Of a stretch of 64,000 nt of DNA, positions 12,740 to 23,780 are shown piece after piece. The notes under the pieces are model-generated. The model did no database searches. It was not told the DNA's origin and worked only from the letters and a program-made list of their open reading frames with translations. The position numbers and the translations under genes were made by a program. Every line of letters begins with the position of its first letter. Position 1 is the first letter of the stretch. The stretch comes from Selaginella tamariscina (taxonomy: Eukaryota > Streptophyta > Lycopodiopsida > Selaginellales > Selaginellaceae): positions 1,464,217-1,528,216 of the forward strand of contig PUQB01000005.1 of assembly GCA_003024785.1 (NCBI GenBank), in the 5' to 3' direction.

Positions 12740-15700
12740 TGTTCTTAAACTCATGTACAATATCATTTACAATTGTTGCACTCATGATTTCTAATTTTAA
12801 GTCTATCAACAATTGCTTGTCATGACCCTGTAGTCGTGAGGTTAGGGTTGCCACCACTTTGCTTGCTACATGAGAAGGTCTTTGTTAGGTTTGACATAGT
12901 TATCAACAATACAACTCCTTGCTATTAACAAAACCATTTACCCATAACATGGGCATCACATTAAAAAAGTCTATTAGCCAAGCCTAACACATTAAAAAAG
13001 TTTGTTAGCCAAGCCTAACACTAGAAAGGAAAAAATGCTTGTCATGTGTGTTAGTAATCATTACTCAAGACTTACAAAAAGAATTGAATATGTGCCCTTT
13101 ATTGCCTTATCACCAAAGCTTATGTCTTTGATGGCAAGTAGTAGCCAATCCTTATTTTTTCTAACCACAATAACCATGAGTCACAATCTAAAATAAGAGA
13201 AAAAAAAGAAAAATGGAACAAACCCTAGTACAATTCAAAATAATTATAAGATTATTAAGTGAATATGAGTGAGCCTATCAATGGTTATAAAGAGTTTAAT
13301 CCTTCATCATTGATAAATTTTAATTTAACTCCTTAAATTTATGTTTATTTTAAATTTAAATTAACAATGATATTATATATATAATACAAGAAAAAAATAC
13401 TAGTACATCCTATTATTAATGTGTTATGTAAATCTTAATATTAATATAAGTAATAGTATGATTACATCATCATATTCATATTAATATGCTATTTCAATCA
13501 CATATTTATCAAAGAGAGGGAACGGTCAATCCCACATATCTCACAATCTTTACCTAGGTGGTTAATAAATCAAGTTAGAATTATGACAATATTAATATAA
13601 ATTTAATATAGATGCATCTTATATTAATATGATTGGTATTATGGTCATAATTATTATAATAAGAATGATACAAGAAAAGGATGCGTATGATTTAAAGAAT
13701 GCATGCCATATAAAAACATATGTTAGTATTTACAAAACCAAATATATTTATAAATCCCAATTTAATAATAATAACATCAAGAGTAATAATAAAAGCATAA
13801 TTATAACAAATAAGAGTCAGAATAAATCAAAATTGATAGTAGAATAAAAGAAAAAAAAAGAATAGAATTGAGATTAAGATATAAATAATCACTATAAATA
13901 AAAATAAAAGAAAAGAAAGAAACTAAGATTAAAAGAGAAATATATTACATCATATAAAAGATTAATAAGAAAAAAAATAAAACTAAAAGAATAGAAATAT
14001 AAATTTTTAAATTAATATAAGACAAATTGAAAGTACTAAAGGGATAGATTTAAAATATAATACCATTAAATTGTGTTTACTTTATTAATATAAATCAATT
14101 ATAAATAAAAATATTACATAATAATAAAAATATATATAAATTCTTCGACTTCTCATTTACACTATAAAATGATTCACTTAAACTAATGAATATTTTAATT
14201 TTTTAATATGCTACTTAAATGAACTTGGATTTTCTTTCCTACACTTTAATTTCATTTTCATTATTTATAATACTATGTCTATGTTTTTAATTATAATCAT
14301 TTTATGCTAGTTGATGTCACAGTTTTTTTATGACTTCTTTTTACTTTGGATGTTGACTGTTATTACTTATTATAGTACGTTGATGAACTTTGAATGTAGT
14401 AGGAAACAAGCCCACTTAGTGCACTTGGGTATATAGTAATTATTTGTAGGAAACTCAAGACAAAGCTAGAACTTGCTTTTTAAAAAATTCTTCCTCAATT
14501 TTAATATTCTAGTTAGGTTTTTTGGTTAATGACATGTTAAATAGGGTTAGAAACACCCCTAGGGTTGCCCTAATCCACACCCTAACCCCCAGGTTTAGGG
14601 GTAGGAGTTAAGTTAAGTTGAAAACTCATCTCGTTAATTAAGGGATTAGCATTCCGTATTACCACTTACACACATAAGAAAAAGAGGGAGGGGAGGGGAG
14701 GGGAGCACTCCGTCACATAAATAATGTAAAGTATATGTAGTGAGAGTTCTTGAGTTCATGACTAAACTTATTATTCTTGTATCGGTGCAAGCTCTAACTT
14801 GTATCGTTAAGGTACAACCCTCTATTGTGCTATGTCAACTTCTAGACAATAGGGGTAATCCACCTTAGGGGTATCCCATCCTTAACGTTGGCGAATCTTG
14901 ATAAGTCTTTTCAAAATGCACATTCCAAGGGTCAAAGGTTGATGCATGTCTTCAACCTCCTCCTCCTCCACGTCAAGCTCGGTGTTGCACTCACAACTAA
15001 GCCATGCACATCCGTGTCTTTGTTCAATTATGGACATGAAATCTTAATTGACAAGTTTTTATTACTAAGTTCTTAAGGTTCACATAGGGGTTCTAGAGTT
15101 GACATTTAAGAGTCACGTTTGTGACACTTTGTGTAATTCTTGAATTTGAAGGGATATGGCATGATAACTCATATCATAGGAGACAATGTCACATAAAGAT
15201 GTGACACTAAACTAGACGACAAGTAGGCTAAACAACACGTAGTACAATGCTCGAGGCACACCATTGGGGTTGTGTATGGGTTTGTTATTAAAGGGGTTGA
15301 ATCCTTTAACAAACATGTATGCTTGTATTTGCACTAGAGTGCTAAACCTTAAGCATTAACTCAAGGGAGGTTAAGCTAGGGGTGGTTCTCCTTGGACAAC
15401 TTAAACTCATTAGCAAGGTGAAACATTTATAATATTATATATTTAGGGTTATCCAAACCTAGTCTTAGGGAGCAAAACACTCGTGTCCATCTATAGCCCA
15501 TACTCATATCCTCATTAAGTACTAGTCCTAAGTATAAGGTATGACTTAGTCACTCAAACCCATCGTGATTTAAGGTACCCTTTGTTGCCCTAAAGAGGTT
15601 GTACTCTTGGACTAAGGTGATTTCTCTCAAAGGGTAAAGTCACTATATCTTAACTTTGTCACGAGGGTATGTAAGACACATGTCTTTCAAGGTTAGGGCA

Positions 15701-16560
15701 TGAACCTGTATAGATATACTAAAATCTATTCAAGTTATCTTTAAAGTTTATGAATATTCATTTTAGGGACTTTGAGATTATTCCTTAATCAAGCATTTAA
15801 ATTAAATTCTTGAGGTCATTTTAAAAGACTTAACATTGCTCACACAGCAACCATATGTTATCACGTGTTAGCTCACTCTGATAATTGGAGTCTATTTTTA
15901 AATTAATAAAATAAAAGAATTTGAAATAATTTTTTTACTATTAATTACTAATTCAAAGGTTATATATAACAAGGATGTTTAGATATAATCTATTCATTTT
16001 TCATTGGCAAATCCTTAGTAATAATTTTTGCTTAATTAATAAAATGATATAGTTTATTAGTACAAATGTTATTATTTAATTGTATGTAATAGTTTGAATA
16101 TCTTTTCGGTCAAGATATATTTTAATATTTTATAATTCATCACTATTTGTAATCATTTAGATCGAGGAAGATTATAAATTTATGAACGTTTGTCTTATTA
16201 ATCCAACCCAATATAATATAATAAATGTGATTTAGGTACCCTATAATTTATAAGTGAAATAATTATTTAAACTTGTGACATGGGATTTAATGGATTTTTT
16301 TATTTTTAAATATATTGTGATCTTAACAAATTATATACATATTAGAGCTCTATAAAATCTAGTGTCTCATATTTAAAACAAATTTGTTTAAATAATAAAC
16401 ATTTATTTATCAATTTTACCTTATGAATGGAATCCAGATTTTCATAAATAAATAGCTTGATGGAGTGTTTAAATTAGACTTTCTAAAGAATAATTTAAAA
16501 TATATTAATTAATGTTTTAAACGATTGGATTCAATATTTATACTTAGAATTTAAATGGGT
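12740..16560 (+). repeat. Dispersed repeat copy 1 (interrupted by a nested insertion)
   Basis: By eye this stretch aligns, block by block and in order, with the reverse complement of 47900-49920. Matching blocks are the segment around 12760-13200 (both copies encode a variant of MCVSN in a short frame), 13400-13500, 14150-14300 and 15890-16240. The alignment is continuous except for a segment at about 14304-15888 that is missing from the other copy. A third partial copy lies at 51740-52190. No transposase or reverse transcriptase motif is visible, so the class is unknown. Confidence 0.7.
14304..15888. mobile_element. Nested insertion within the dispersed repeat
   Basis: This segment of roughly 1.6 kb is absent from the inverted copy at 48380-48420, where the flanking blocks are joined directly. 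The inner part, about 14460-15250, resembles 22570-23290 elsewhere in the window: both have clusters of AGGGTT-type words, CACTCACAACTAA, a GGTTCACA(T/G)AGGGG block, and a TGTCACATAAA block in the same order. That makes a mobile or at least repetitive origin likely. Ends are uncertain by some tens of bases, and I could not define terminal repeats or a target-site duplication. No intact coding frame is present. Confidence 0.55.
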
Positions 16561-16769
16561 ATTGTTAACTAAAGTGAATTAAATATTCCTTATACTTACT
16601 TTGATTGTTATATACTAAATATATTCTTATTTAAAAAGTATTATTTAAAAATTCTTCTCTTTGTTTTCCTCACACAAATAACAAAGATTACAGGGCTGGG
16701 TCGATGGAGCGATGGCCGATCTGGTTTCTAGTACGCTGTGTCTAACTTCGCGGTTTTGTCTTGTTGCAG

Positions 16770-17139
16770 GTTTGAAACGATGTGGGAGCTGCAGGCTGAG
16801 GTACCTCCGTCCAGAATTGATCCATGATAGGAAGAAAGGATCATCGCTGCCATGCATGAGATTGTTGGGAAAAGGTCAGAATGTCCTGTTGGAGTCTTTG
16901 AAATCGTTCTTAGTTTGCTGCTCTGATCGTTTTCAGATGCATTCAGGCTTCCTGGAAGAACAGACAATCAGATCAACTACTGCAACTGCAGGTTACATAG
17001 AAAATTGAAGTAGCAGCTGGGGACTGATTCCAACAAGCACATGCCTGCAATTCAAGAAGTCCGCGACCTGTTTCTGATGCCAAATAACAGCAATTCCTGT
17101 TCCTCGAATGCTCAACAAGTAGAATTTCCGTCTATATGA
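16770..17139 (+). pseudogene. R2R3-MYB transcription factor relic
   Basis: After a good acceptor (TTGTTGCAG) the frame reads GLKRCGSCRLRYLRPEL, the end of the MYB R2 repeat and its linker, with the lysine and tryptophan of the usual CGKSCRLRW motif missing. In a shifted frame it continues with RIIAAMHEIVGK, then LPGRTDNQINYCNCRLHRKL, the third helix of R3 where land-plant R2R3-MYBs have GRTDNEIKNYWN. It is followed by a stop and then by QLGTDSNKHMP, equivalent to the conserved MGIDPxTHKP tail. The intron position before GLKRCG is the canonical first intron of R2R3-MYB genes. R3's middle is partly replaced, there are several frame changes and one in-frame stop, and the first exon is not recognisable, so this is a dead or badly damaged copy. 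Confidence 0.75.
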
Positions 17140-17924
17140 TCACCGTTATGTGCAGCATCACTATCACTGTGACGACGAACAATCCAACTTCCTGGAAGGA
17201 GCTACCATAAAACTAACTGAGGTGTATGAAATTTTCTTTATATACTAACAGCAATTGTGCGACACGTGAATCACAAAACTGCACTGTAGTCGCTGACCTT
17301 CTAAATATTGTATGAGATTCTCTCGCTTGTAAGTATAGTATCAACACCATTGCCAGCCAGCCAACAACATGATCTCAGAAATATATAGCTGTTTAGAGAT
17401 CCTACAAGATCCATGTTTCCAGCTCAAATCCATATAAGCTTCCATCCAAGTATGCTACTAGTTGGAAGTAGTCCCGGGATAGATTGCTCCCCCAATCTGA
17501 AACTTCCTCCGGTGTTTGGAACATCTCACTTCCATAACCGCTAGTTCCTAAAGTTTTTCCTATTTTTTCAGCATTATTACTCTAACGAACCAAAGAAACT
17601 TGAAACAATTTTGATTGCGTTTGTTATCCTGCGGGTAAGAGAAGAAAATAAATAAACACAATGATCGTCTAAATCTTTTTGGAATTGACACTTGGCTTCC
17701 ATGGACACTCTGGTAATAATTTATATTAATTAATTAATTTTAAATTTATAAACAGAAAATTAATTATTATACTAATTTTGTATAATAAGCGCATGAGGTA
17801 TTTTATTTAAAACTAAATTTGCATCTATAAAAATGCTAAATCAAGAAATTGTGATGTTTTTGTAGTCCCTCCTGCAACTGATTTTGATATTGAGTAAGAT
17901 GCAAATGAGTATTTGTGAAGAAGC
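17140..17924. other. Intergenic sequence, no gene seen
   Basis: Mixed composition then AT-rich. No conserved frame, RNA gene or repeat is recognisable apart from proximity to the MYB relic, of which the first part may be the 3' flank. Confidence 0.5.
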
Positions 17925-18499
17925 TAATGAATAATAAATGTGTACAGTAGATATGGATATATTGAATATGCTCAAATATCATCTTCGTAGTGAACAATTA
18001 AATGTGTACTATAAATTTGAATATGTTCATAATCATCTCGTACTAATAAATATATATCAAGAGTCGTGACTCTCCCTAGCCTACATGGATTACAAGGTGA
18101 TAGAACATGCCATGTGGACCACTCCTGATGAGAAGAGCGTATTTCTCCAACACTCCCTCTCGCTTTATCAACATGAGAGTGTCATCTAAACACTCTAGAA
18201 ATCTTCTCCATCCTCATCCCAACTCAGGGATCCAAGATCTCTCTCTCTTCCCTCTCAAGGTGAAACCACCTCACAAGCCGTGATCCTCACCTAAACAGAA
18301 CAAGAGAGCAGGGAACATACCCAAGAAATCTGGAAGTCTCCAATCTTGCTATAAAATGACTACACCAAATGCAATGCCATATGGCAGTGTCGTGTGCATA
18401 GCACTCGGTGACACCAATGCTCCATCCCTTGCACACATTGCCTCGACTCCACAGCCCCATAGCATCCTCTCAGTGCCTTAGCCAGCCCAGCATGCAACA

Positions 18500-19256
18500 T
18501 CTCGCCCAGCATCCAGTGCCCTAGCAATCTCAGTTAGAAGGCAGTGCATCCAGTGCGTAGCACATAGCCGCTCAGCACAGCACTCCAATCTCAGCACCTC
18601 TGCATGTGCTCAGCCTCATACTCACCTCTCGACCTCAGCACCTAGTGCAACACCACAGCGCTCAGCCCTCAAGAGAGAATTCTGTGGCATCTCGCCCAGC
18701 ATCCAGTGCCCTAGCAATCTCAGTTAGAAGGCAGTGCATCCAGTGCGTAGCACATAGCCGCTCAGCACAGCACTCCAATCTCAGCACCTCTCTGCATGTG
18801 CTCAGCCTCATACTCACCTCTCGACCTCAGCACCTAGTGCAACACCACAGCGCTCAGCCCTCAAGAGAGAATTCTGTGCAGAGCATCTAGTGCCCTAGCA
18901 ATCTCAGTTAGAAGGCAGTGCATCCAGTGCGTAGCACATAGCCGCTCAGCACAGCACTCCAATCTCAGCACCTCTGCATGTGCTCAGCCTCATACTCACC
19001 TCTCGACCTCAGCACCTAGTGCAACACCACAGCGCTCAGCCCTCAAGAGAGAATTCTGTGCAGCATCTCGCCCAGCATCCAATGCCCTAGCAATCTCAAT
19101 TAGAAGGCAGTGCATCCAGTGCGTAGCACATAGCCGCTCAGCACAGCACTCCAATCTCAGCACCTCTGCATGTGCTCAGCCTCATACTCACCTCTCGACC
19201 TCAGCACCTAGTGCAACACCACAGCGCTCAGCCCTCAAGAGAGAATTCTGTGCAGC
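18500..19256. repeat. Four-copy tandem repeat, unit about 184-192 bp
   Basis: Four near-identical units, with the marker CTAGCAATCT recurring at 18521, 18711, 18895 and 19087. Each unit ends with CAAGAGAGAATTCTGTG. Differences between copies are single bases and small indels, so the amplification is recent. The units make up most of the interior of the LTR element. An open frame across them is a repeat artefact. Confidence 0.95.
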
Positions 19257-19419
19257 AACCTCTATGCATGCCCTATCTCAGCACTTAGCACACACAAACA
19301 CTAGCGCTCTGACCTAGCTCCAAGATCTCCCTCTCACGAGCCAGGTCTGGTGGCTCGTCCTTGTAGCTGGCCTTTTCCTTGCCAGCGTGCATCGTTCCAG
19401 GACCAACCCTTGAGGCGAA

Positions 19420-19432
19420 GGATTTGATACCA
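19420..19432 (-). promoter_or_regulatory. Primer-binding site of the LTR element
   Basis: On the minus strand the sequence is TGGTATCAAATCC, abutting the CA end of the LTR. Its first eight bases match the standard TGGTATCAGAGC site complementary to the initiator methionine tRNA. Confidence 0.7.
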
Positions 19433-19879
19433 TGTCGTAAACAAGCGGAAGTGTAGTGAATAATAAATATGTACGATAAATATGGGTATATTAAATATGC
19501 TCAGATATAATCATAGCAATAAATAACATAGCCTAAATGGATCTGTGAGGTCACATGGACCACTCATGATGAGAAGTAATTTATACAAATTATAATAGTA
19601 AAAATGTAATTTATGCAATTTTCCCTACATAATATATATGTATGAAATCATTAGCTTGTTTTCTATGGAGCTTTTTTTTGCCACTTCATTTCCTACGGTC
19701 ATTGTTTTTGTATTGGTGCCCTAAACTAGTGAGCAAGAAAGCATATTCTGTAGATGTATGGCGGGAATGAATGTGGCCATGGGCGTCCTAGCAAGCTGAT
19801 GGGCAAGGAGTACAGGCAAATGTGCAACGCCTTCAAAGGGTTTGGGCATAAGAAGAGCTTGGTGAGGGGTTGTGGTAGG

Positions 19880-20650
19880 TACGCTCTTTCTTGGGCATCC
19901 AGGTTGAGCATGAGCTTGAGACTACTATCTTGAAAATCCACCAAGCTCACTATGAATGCTTTGACATGGCCAATTGCCATCGAGTGCAATGATGATGGTA
20001 GCTAGGCCATTGGTTACAGATGCTGCTAGGCTCGAGATGGATGACAATCTTCCCTATTGCAACTTGATTGGATGTTTAATGTATTTGGCCCTCACAACAC
20101 TGTCAGATATATGTTACATGACCATTGCATTGAGCTAGTTTAGTGCAAAGCCACACACCAGTCACCATTGGAGAGCCACCAAACACATATTACAATACCT
20201 CAAAGGTAAAGTGGACCATGGCTTGTGTTACTCTATATGAGACATAGCTCTAACTTATTACATGGATGCTAGTTGAGGACTACCAATGAAGGATGTTGAT
20301 TCACCACTAGTTTCAGCCTTCAACTAAGCAAGGTTGCCATCAGTTGGCTAGTAAATGGCAGTGTTGTAGCACTTTTGTTTGTTGAAGCGGACTGCAAGGA
20401 GGTTGTGTGGCTGAAGCGGTTGATGGAGGATCTAGGTAATCATCAACCTAGGCTAATTGCTAGATGGTGCGACAACTAGAGCAACATTGCCATGACTCAA
20501 AACCCAGTGTTTCATGGTTGTAGTGAGCACATACTCGTCCAATTCCATTATGTGTGGGAACAAGTCCATATATGGATTGGCTACATGCCTATGAAGGAGA
20601 TGCTCATTACCATCTTCACTAAGCCACTAGACTCCTCTTGTTCATAACAA
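19880..20650 (+). pseudogene. Ty1/copia pol fragment (end of reverse transcriptase and RNase H)
   Basis: Read with frame changes and stops, the plus strand shows the copia order: an FDMANCH block (usually FxMxNCKPV), LPYCNLIGCLMYLA (usual YRxLIGSLMYL), HHWRATKHILQYLKG, YYMDA (RNase H first Asp), then ADCKEVVWLKRLMEDLG, a WCDN block, NPVFHGCSEHILVQFHYVWE, and IFTKPL. These match the end of a plant copia polyprotein. There is no start, no integrase, no LTR next to it and several stops, so it is a truncated relic unrelated to the small LTR element beside it, which lies on the opposite strand. Confidence 0.85.
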
Positions 20651-20760
20651 AGCTTGGCTTAGGCTAGCACTTGGCTTACAGGAGCCAATGTGGCATATGT
20701 GCTAGGGTTAGGTTTTTAGTTAATGTAACAAAAGAAAAAGTCCACAACATGTTTGACCCC

Positions 20761-21330
20761 TTAGTAACTAGCATTTGACATAGCCATTGCTTGATGCAGG
20801 ATGTTCTCGACAACATCTTTACGTTCTTTGCAGCCAATCTTGTCCAAGTCCTTCTCTTCTATATGAAATGACTCAATGTAAGCTTGAACAAGTTTTGAAA
20901 TTCGTTTTGCAGCCTCGTGAACATGCTCCATTTGAATTTTTCCATCTCGAATGGCTTTGACGAGCACAAAAATTACCTCTAGATGAACCTTCTTCTTGTC
21001 GCAGATCAACACCATATCAATGCCCACTGCCAAGCATGAAAAATTCTTGGTTATAGCTCCCATCTCCATACAGTCACTCACAATCACGCCTTTAAACTTC
21101 AGTTGCTTGAAGGAACCAGAGTGAAAGGAGGCCTTATCAAAGTGATTGTACCGCTTTCTTAATTGATCATGACAATCAGAGGTCTTTCACCAACTTGTTT
21201 CTTCAAATCTCTACACAACTTTAACCTTTGCAAACAATTTGTATTGGTACTAAGATTGCATAAGAGACATCATTATGTACATGTTCAGGCTTTTCAATGT
21301 TCCTCGAGAAGAGGATTACACTCCTAGCTT
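20761..21330 (-). pseudogene. GH3 beta-N-acetylhexosaminidase (NagZ-type) relic
   Basis: On the minus strand, from about 21325, broken frames read VILFSRNIEKPEHV, then LQRLKLCRDLKKQVGERPLI, then IN followed by a stop and ESG. The last part corresponds to the family's PLxxAxDQEGG, so the Asp reads Asn and the Gln codon is TAA. After a large gap comes HFDKASFHSGSFKQLKF joined to VIVSDCMEMGAI, then a 108-codon frame ending at 20761 with GIDMVLICDKKKVHLEVI and HEAAKRISKLV. This is the order of glycoside hydrolase family 3 NagZ-like enzymes, which remove N-acetylglucosamine. The middle of the barrel, including the KHFPGHGD region, is absent, so it cannot be functional. The family is common in bacteria and fungi and unusual in plants. 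Family assignment rests on several aligned motifs. Confidence 0.75.
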
Positions 21331-22565
21331 TTGTTGGAACATACGAAATTCAGCCAAGAAACATAAAAAAAACTGGCAAGGCTAGAGCCCTTGCATGCGA
21401 ATTTAAATTCTTTCCATGGAACCCAAAAACAACCAGCTTCACCATGGTGCTTCTTACCTCTTGCTTGCTTGTACCCATCAAGCAAAAGCCAACAATGCAA
21501 CCTCATTGTTCTGGTTTTTGGATGCTATCTCCTATTGGAAGATTCAAAGGCAAAGAATAAGCTATTTTAGCTCAGCCTACCTTCCATACGAAAGGCTAGT
21601 TTTAAGTTCAAAGTTCAAATTTGAGATGGTGCTCTTTAGCTAGCCAATTGTTTCAAAAACTTTTCTGCAACAACTGTGAGCATGGCTGCTCCTAAATGAA
21701 GTGCTTCTTCATTTTTTGGATAAATAGAACCAACCATCTTGTTCTTGATGTTGAAATAGAAATATGACCTGCATTTTTCGAAGATATAATGCAAAATTTT
21801 ATGCACGTTGTAACTAAATGGGCATGTTTATAGTCTCATTTCTTAATAATTAGCAATTTTAGTGATATAATTTATTAAAGAAATATTCTTTAGAATAAAA
21901 TATGTTTACAAAAGGAATATTCTTTACAATATATGTTTAAAGACAGAATATTCTCTAGAACATTATATTTTTGTACTTGACGCTTTAATAAATTATAGCA
22001 TTGGTATAAAGTAGAAGGTATTAAGTTACGTATTAAGCTTTAAAAACATACATTCTCTTATAATTTTATTAATTATGATTTTATTAACGCTTCTTGACAT
22101 CACTTATTCATATAGATTTAACATTTATAAAACATGTTGGGTCTTTGTAATTGGAAACCATGTTTTTTTTTAAGTTTTCATTATACCTTTCATTTTTCTT
22201 CTTATGTCGCATTTAAATAGGCTGATTATATGACACATCTGGAGTAATGAAGGATAATCATTAATTTTTAAAGATCCTTATATCAATCAAAGTATGATTT
22301 AGGTTTTTAGTTCTTTTGTCCAATAAAGTGTGGGGTTGCACTTCCACATCACTACTGGTTTCTATGTCGTCTATGCTCATTCATGTTGTTTCAATCTCCT
22401 CCTGCCACCTTGTTTTAAGCAAAAAGGGTGTTGTAATTCTGTTAGAACAACAAGCCCTTGTAACTCTCGAACAATAGTCTCCCAATAGTTGACCACATGC
22501 TTAGTGTCGCTAGGTATTCTCTAAGCAAAGCTAAAATTTACCTTTTATAAAAAAACCCTCTCAAT
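21331..22565. other. Intergenic sequence without recognisable genes
   Basis: Contains overlapping open frames of 60-90 codons on both strands at 21300-21640 with no family resemblance; the first part may be 5' flank of the GH3 relic. The rest is AT-rich with no motif seen. Confidence 0.5.
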
Positions 22566-22569
22566 AAGT

Positions 22570-23290
22570 GTTCCAATTGGATTCTTAATTAATTTTAGTG
22601 AGTTTGGCATGTCAGATATACCTAAAGCACCCATATGGTTGACTTAATCCCATGCCCTACCCAAGGGAGCACCCATATGGTTGACTTAATCCCATGCCCT
22701 ACACCCCTTGGGGTAGGGTTTAGGGGTTGGTGAGTCATTCAGATTAACTCACCAAGTCCTAATGCATTAGGACTATAATTCAGTGCCAACCCACTTACTT
22801 AGACAATATTTTTTTAAAGGGGGAAAGGGTGAGGGGTGTATGTCACATCTTAAGGGAAACCTACCCTTAGTGTTGAGGAATCCAAATTGTTGTGTTTGGT
22901 AACACCACATTTAGGGAGTTAATTAACTTTTTTTGTTTAATAACCCATTTGTACACTTAGGAAGTTTTAGAGTATAAGTTCTGCTAAGCTAAATGTTGAA
23001 ACTTGTCTCTAGTTTCCTCCTTAATGTTAAGTTAAGAATAGCACTCACAACTAAACAGTGTATCCTGACTTATAATGTGAGCACTGTCCATGCCCTTGTC
23101 CAACTATGAGTGTGAGCTCTTGGCAGATGGGTTCTCATTATCATGTTCTTCAAGGGTTCACAGAGGGGATTTCAAGATTGGCATTTGCAAGCCACATTTG
23201 TGGTACCAAGTCCAACTCTTGTCTTTAAGGGTTATGCTAATAGTTTAAGTCCTAAAGGATGGTGTCACATAAATATGTGTTGGCATGCAT
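22570..23290. repeat. Second copy of the element inserted at 14.3-15.9 kb
   Basis: It shares ordered blocks with 14460-15250: TAGGGTTTAGGGG-like words, CACTCACAACTAA, a TTCACAGAGGGG block and TGTCACATAAA. It also contains an exact local duplication of CACCCATATGGTTGACTTAA at about 22628 and 22669. There is no coding frame. Confidence 0.55.
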
Positions 23291-23339
23291 GACTATGGGT
23301 GTTTATCCTCAAGGTGTGTAAACATACATGACATTGAAA

Positions 23340-23540
23340 AATCCTACATGTCAAATGAAACTTAAAAATTAACTTATGTGGCAAAATGAAACTTAAAAAT
23401 AAGATGAATACAGCAACATAAAACTTTAAAATTAGTTTATGTGCCAATAAGAAACTCAAAAATAAACTGATGTGGCAAAGTGAAAAATAAACATAAAAAT
23501 AGCTTATGTGGCAAAATAAAATTTAAAAATGAACTGATGA
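23340..23540. repeat. Short degenerate tandem repeat
   Basis: Four or five imperfect units of roughly 40-60 bases built on GAAACTTAAAAAT and TTATGTGGCAAA. It lies downstream of the metzincin gene. Its function, if any, is unknown. Confidence 0.7.
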
Positions 23541-23780
23541 GGTTTCCAATCGCATCTTTGTCGATTAAAATGGTTTCTACGGCCCAAAGAGGTGTAGCAT
23601 GGGGAATGGCTCCCACCCCTATAGGATCAGGCTTGGAGATTAAGCTGCAAATGTTAAATAAAATAATCCAAATATAAAAAAGACATAAGAAACATTAGAA
23701 ACATTATTTAAATTTCCCAACACGCTTATTTAGGTGAAACACATCCCATCACATAGAAATCTACAGTAAATAGTGTTTTA

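Larger units (their letters stand above)
17925..19577 (-). mobile_element. Small non-autonomous copia-type LTR element
   Basis: Read on the minus strand, an LTR ends in ACGACA at 19433 and is followed directly by TGGTATCAAATCC (19432-19420), close to the initiator-tRNA-Met primer-binding site used by plant copia elements. At the other end, a purine-rich tract (GCGAGAGGGAG, about 18163-18153) is followed by TGTTGGAGAAA at 18152, a typical copia 3' LTR start. The two LTR regions, about 17925-18152 and 19433-19577, share blocks such as GAATAATAAAT, TATGCTCA and CATGGACCACTC. Both are incomplete at their outer or inner ends. The interior of about 1.28 kb has no gag or pol and consists largely of a tandem repeat, so it must have depended on another element. 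Confidence 0.65.

Noticed and set aside
14550-14620. AGGGTT and CCCTAA words as an internal telomere tract
   Set aside because: The words are irregular, not a run of TTTAGGG, and recur in the related repeat at 22.7 kb, so they belong to that element.
18606-18890. 94-codon open frame
   Set aside because: It lies entirely in the tandem repeat of the LTR element and repeats itself; a composition artefact.
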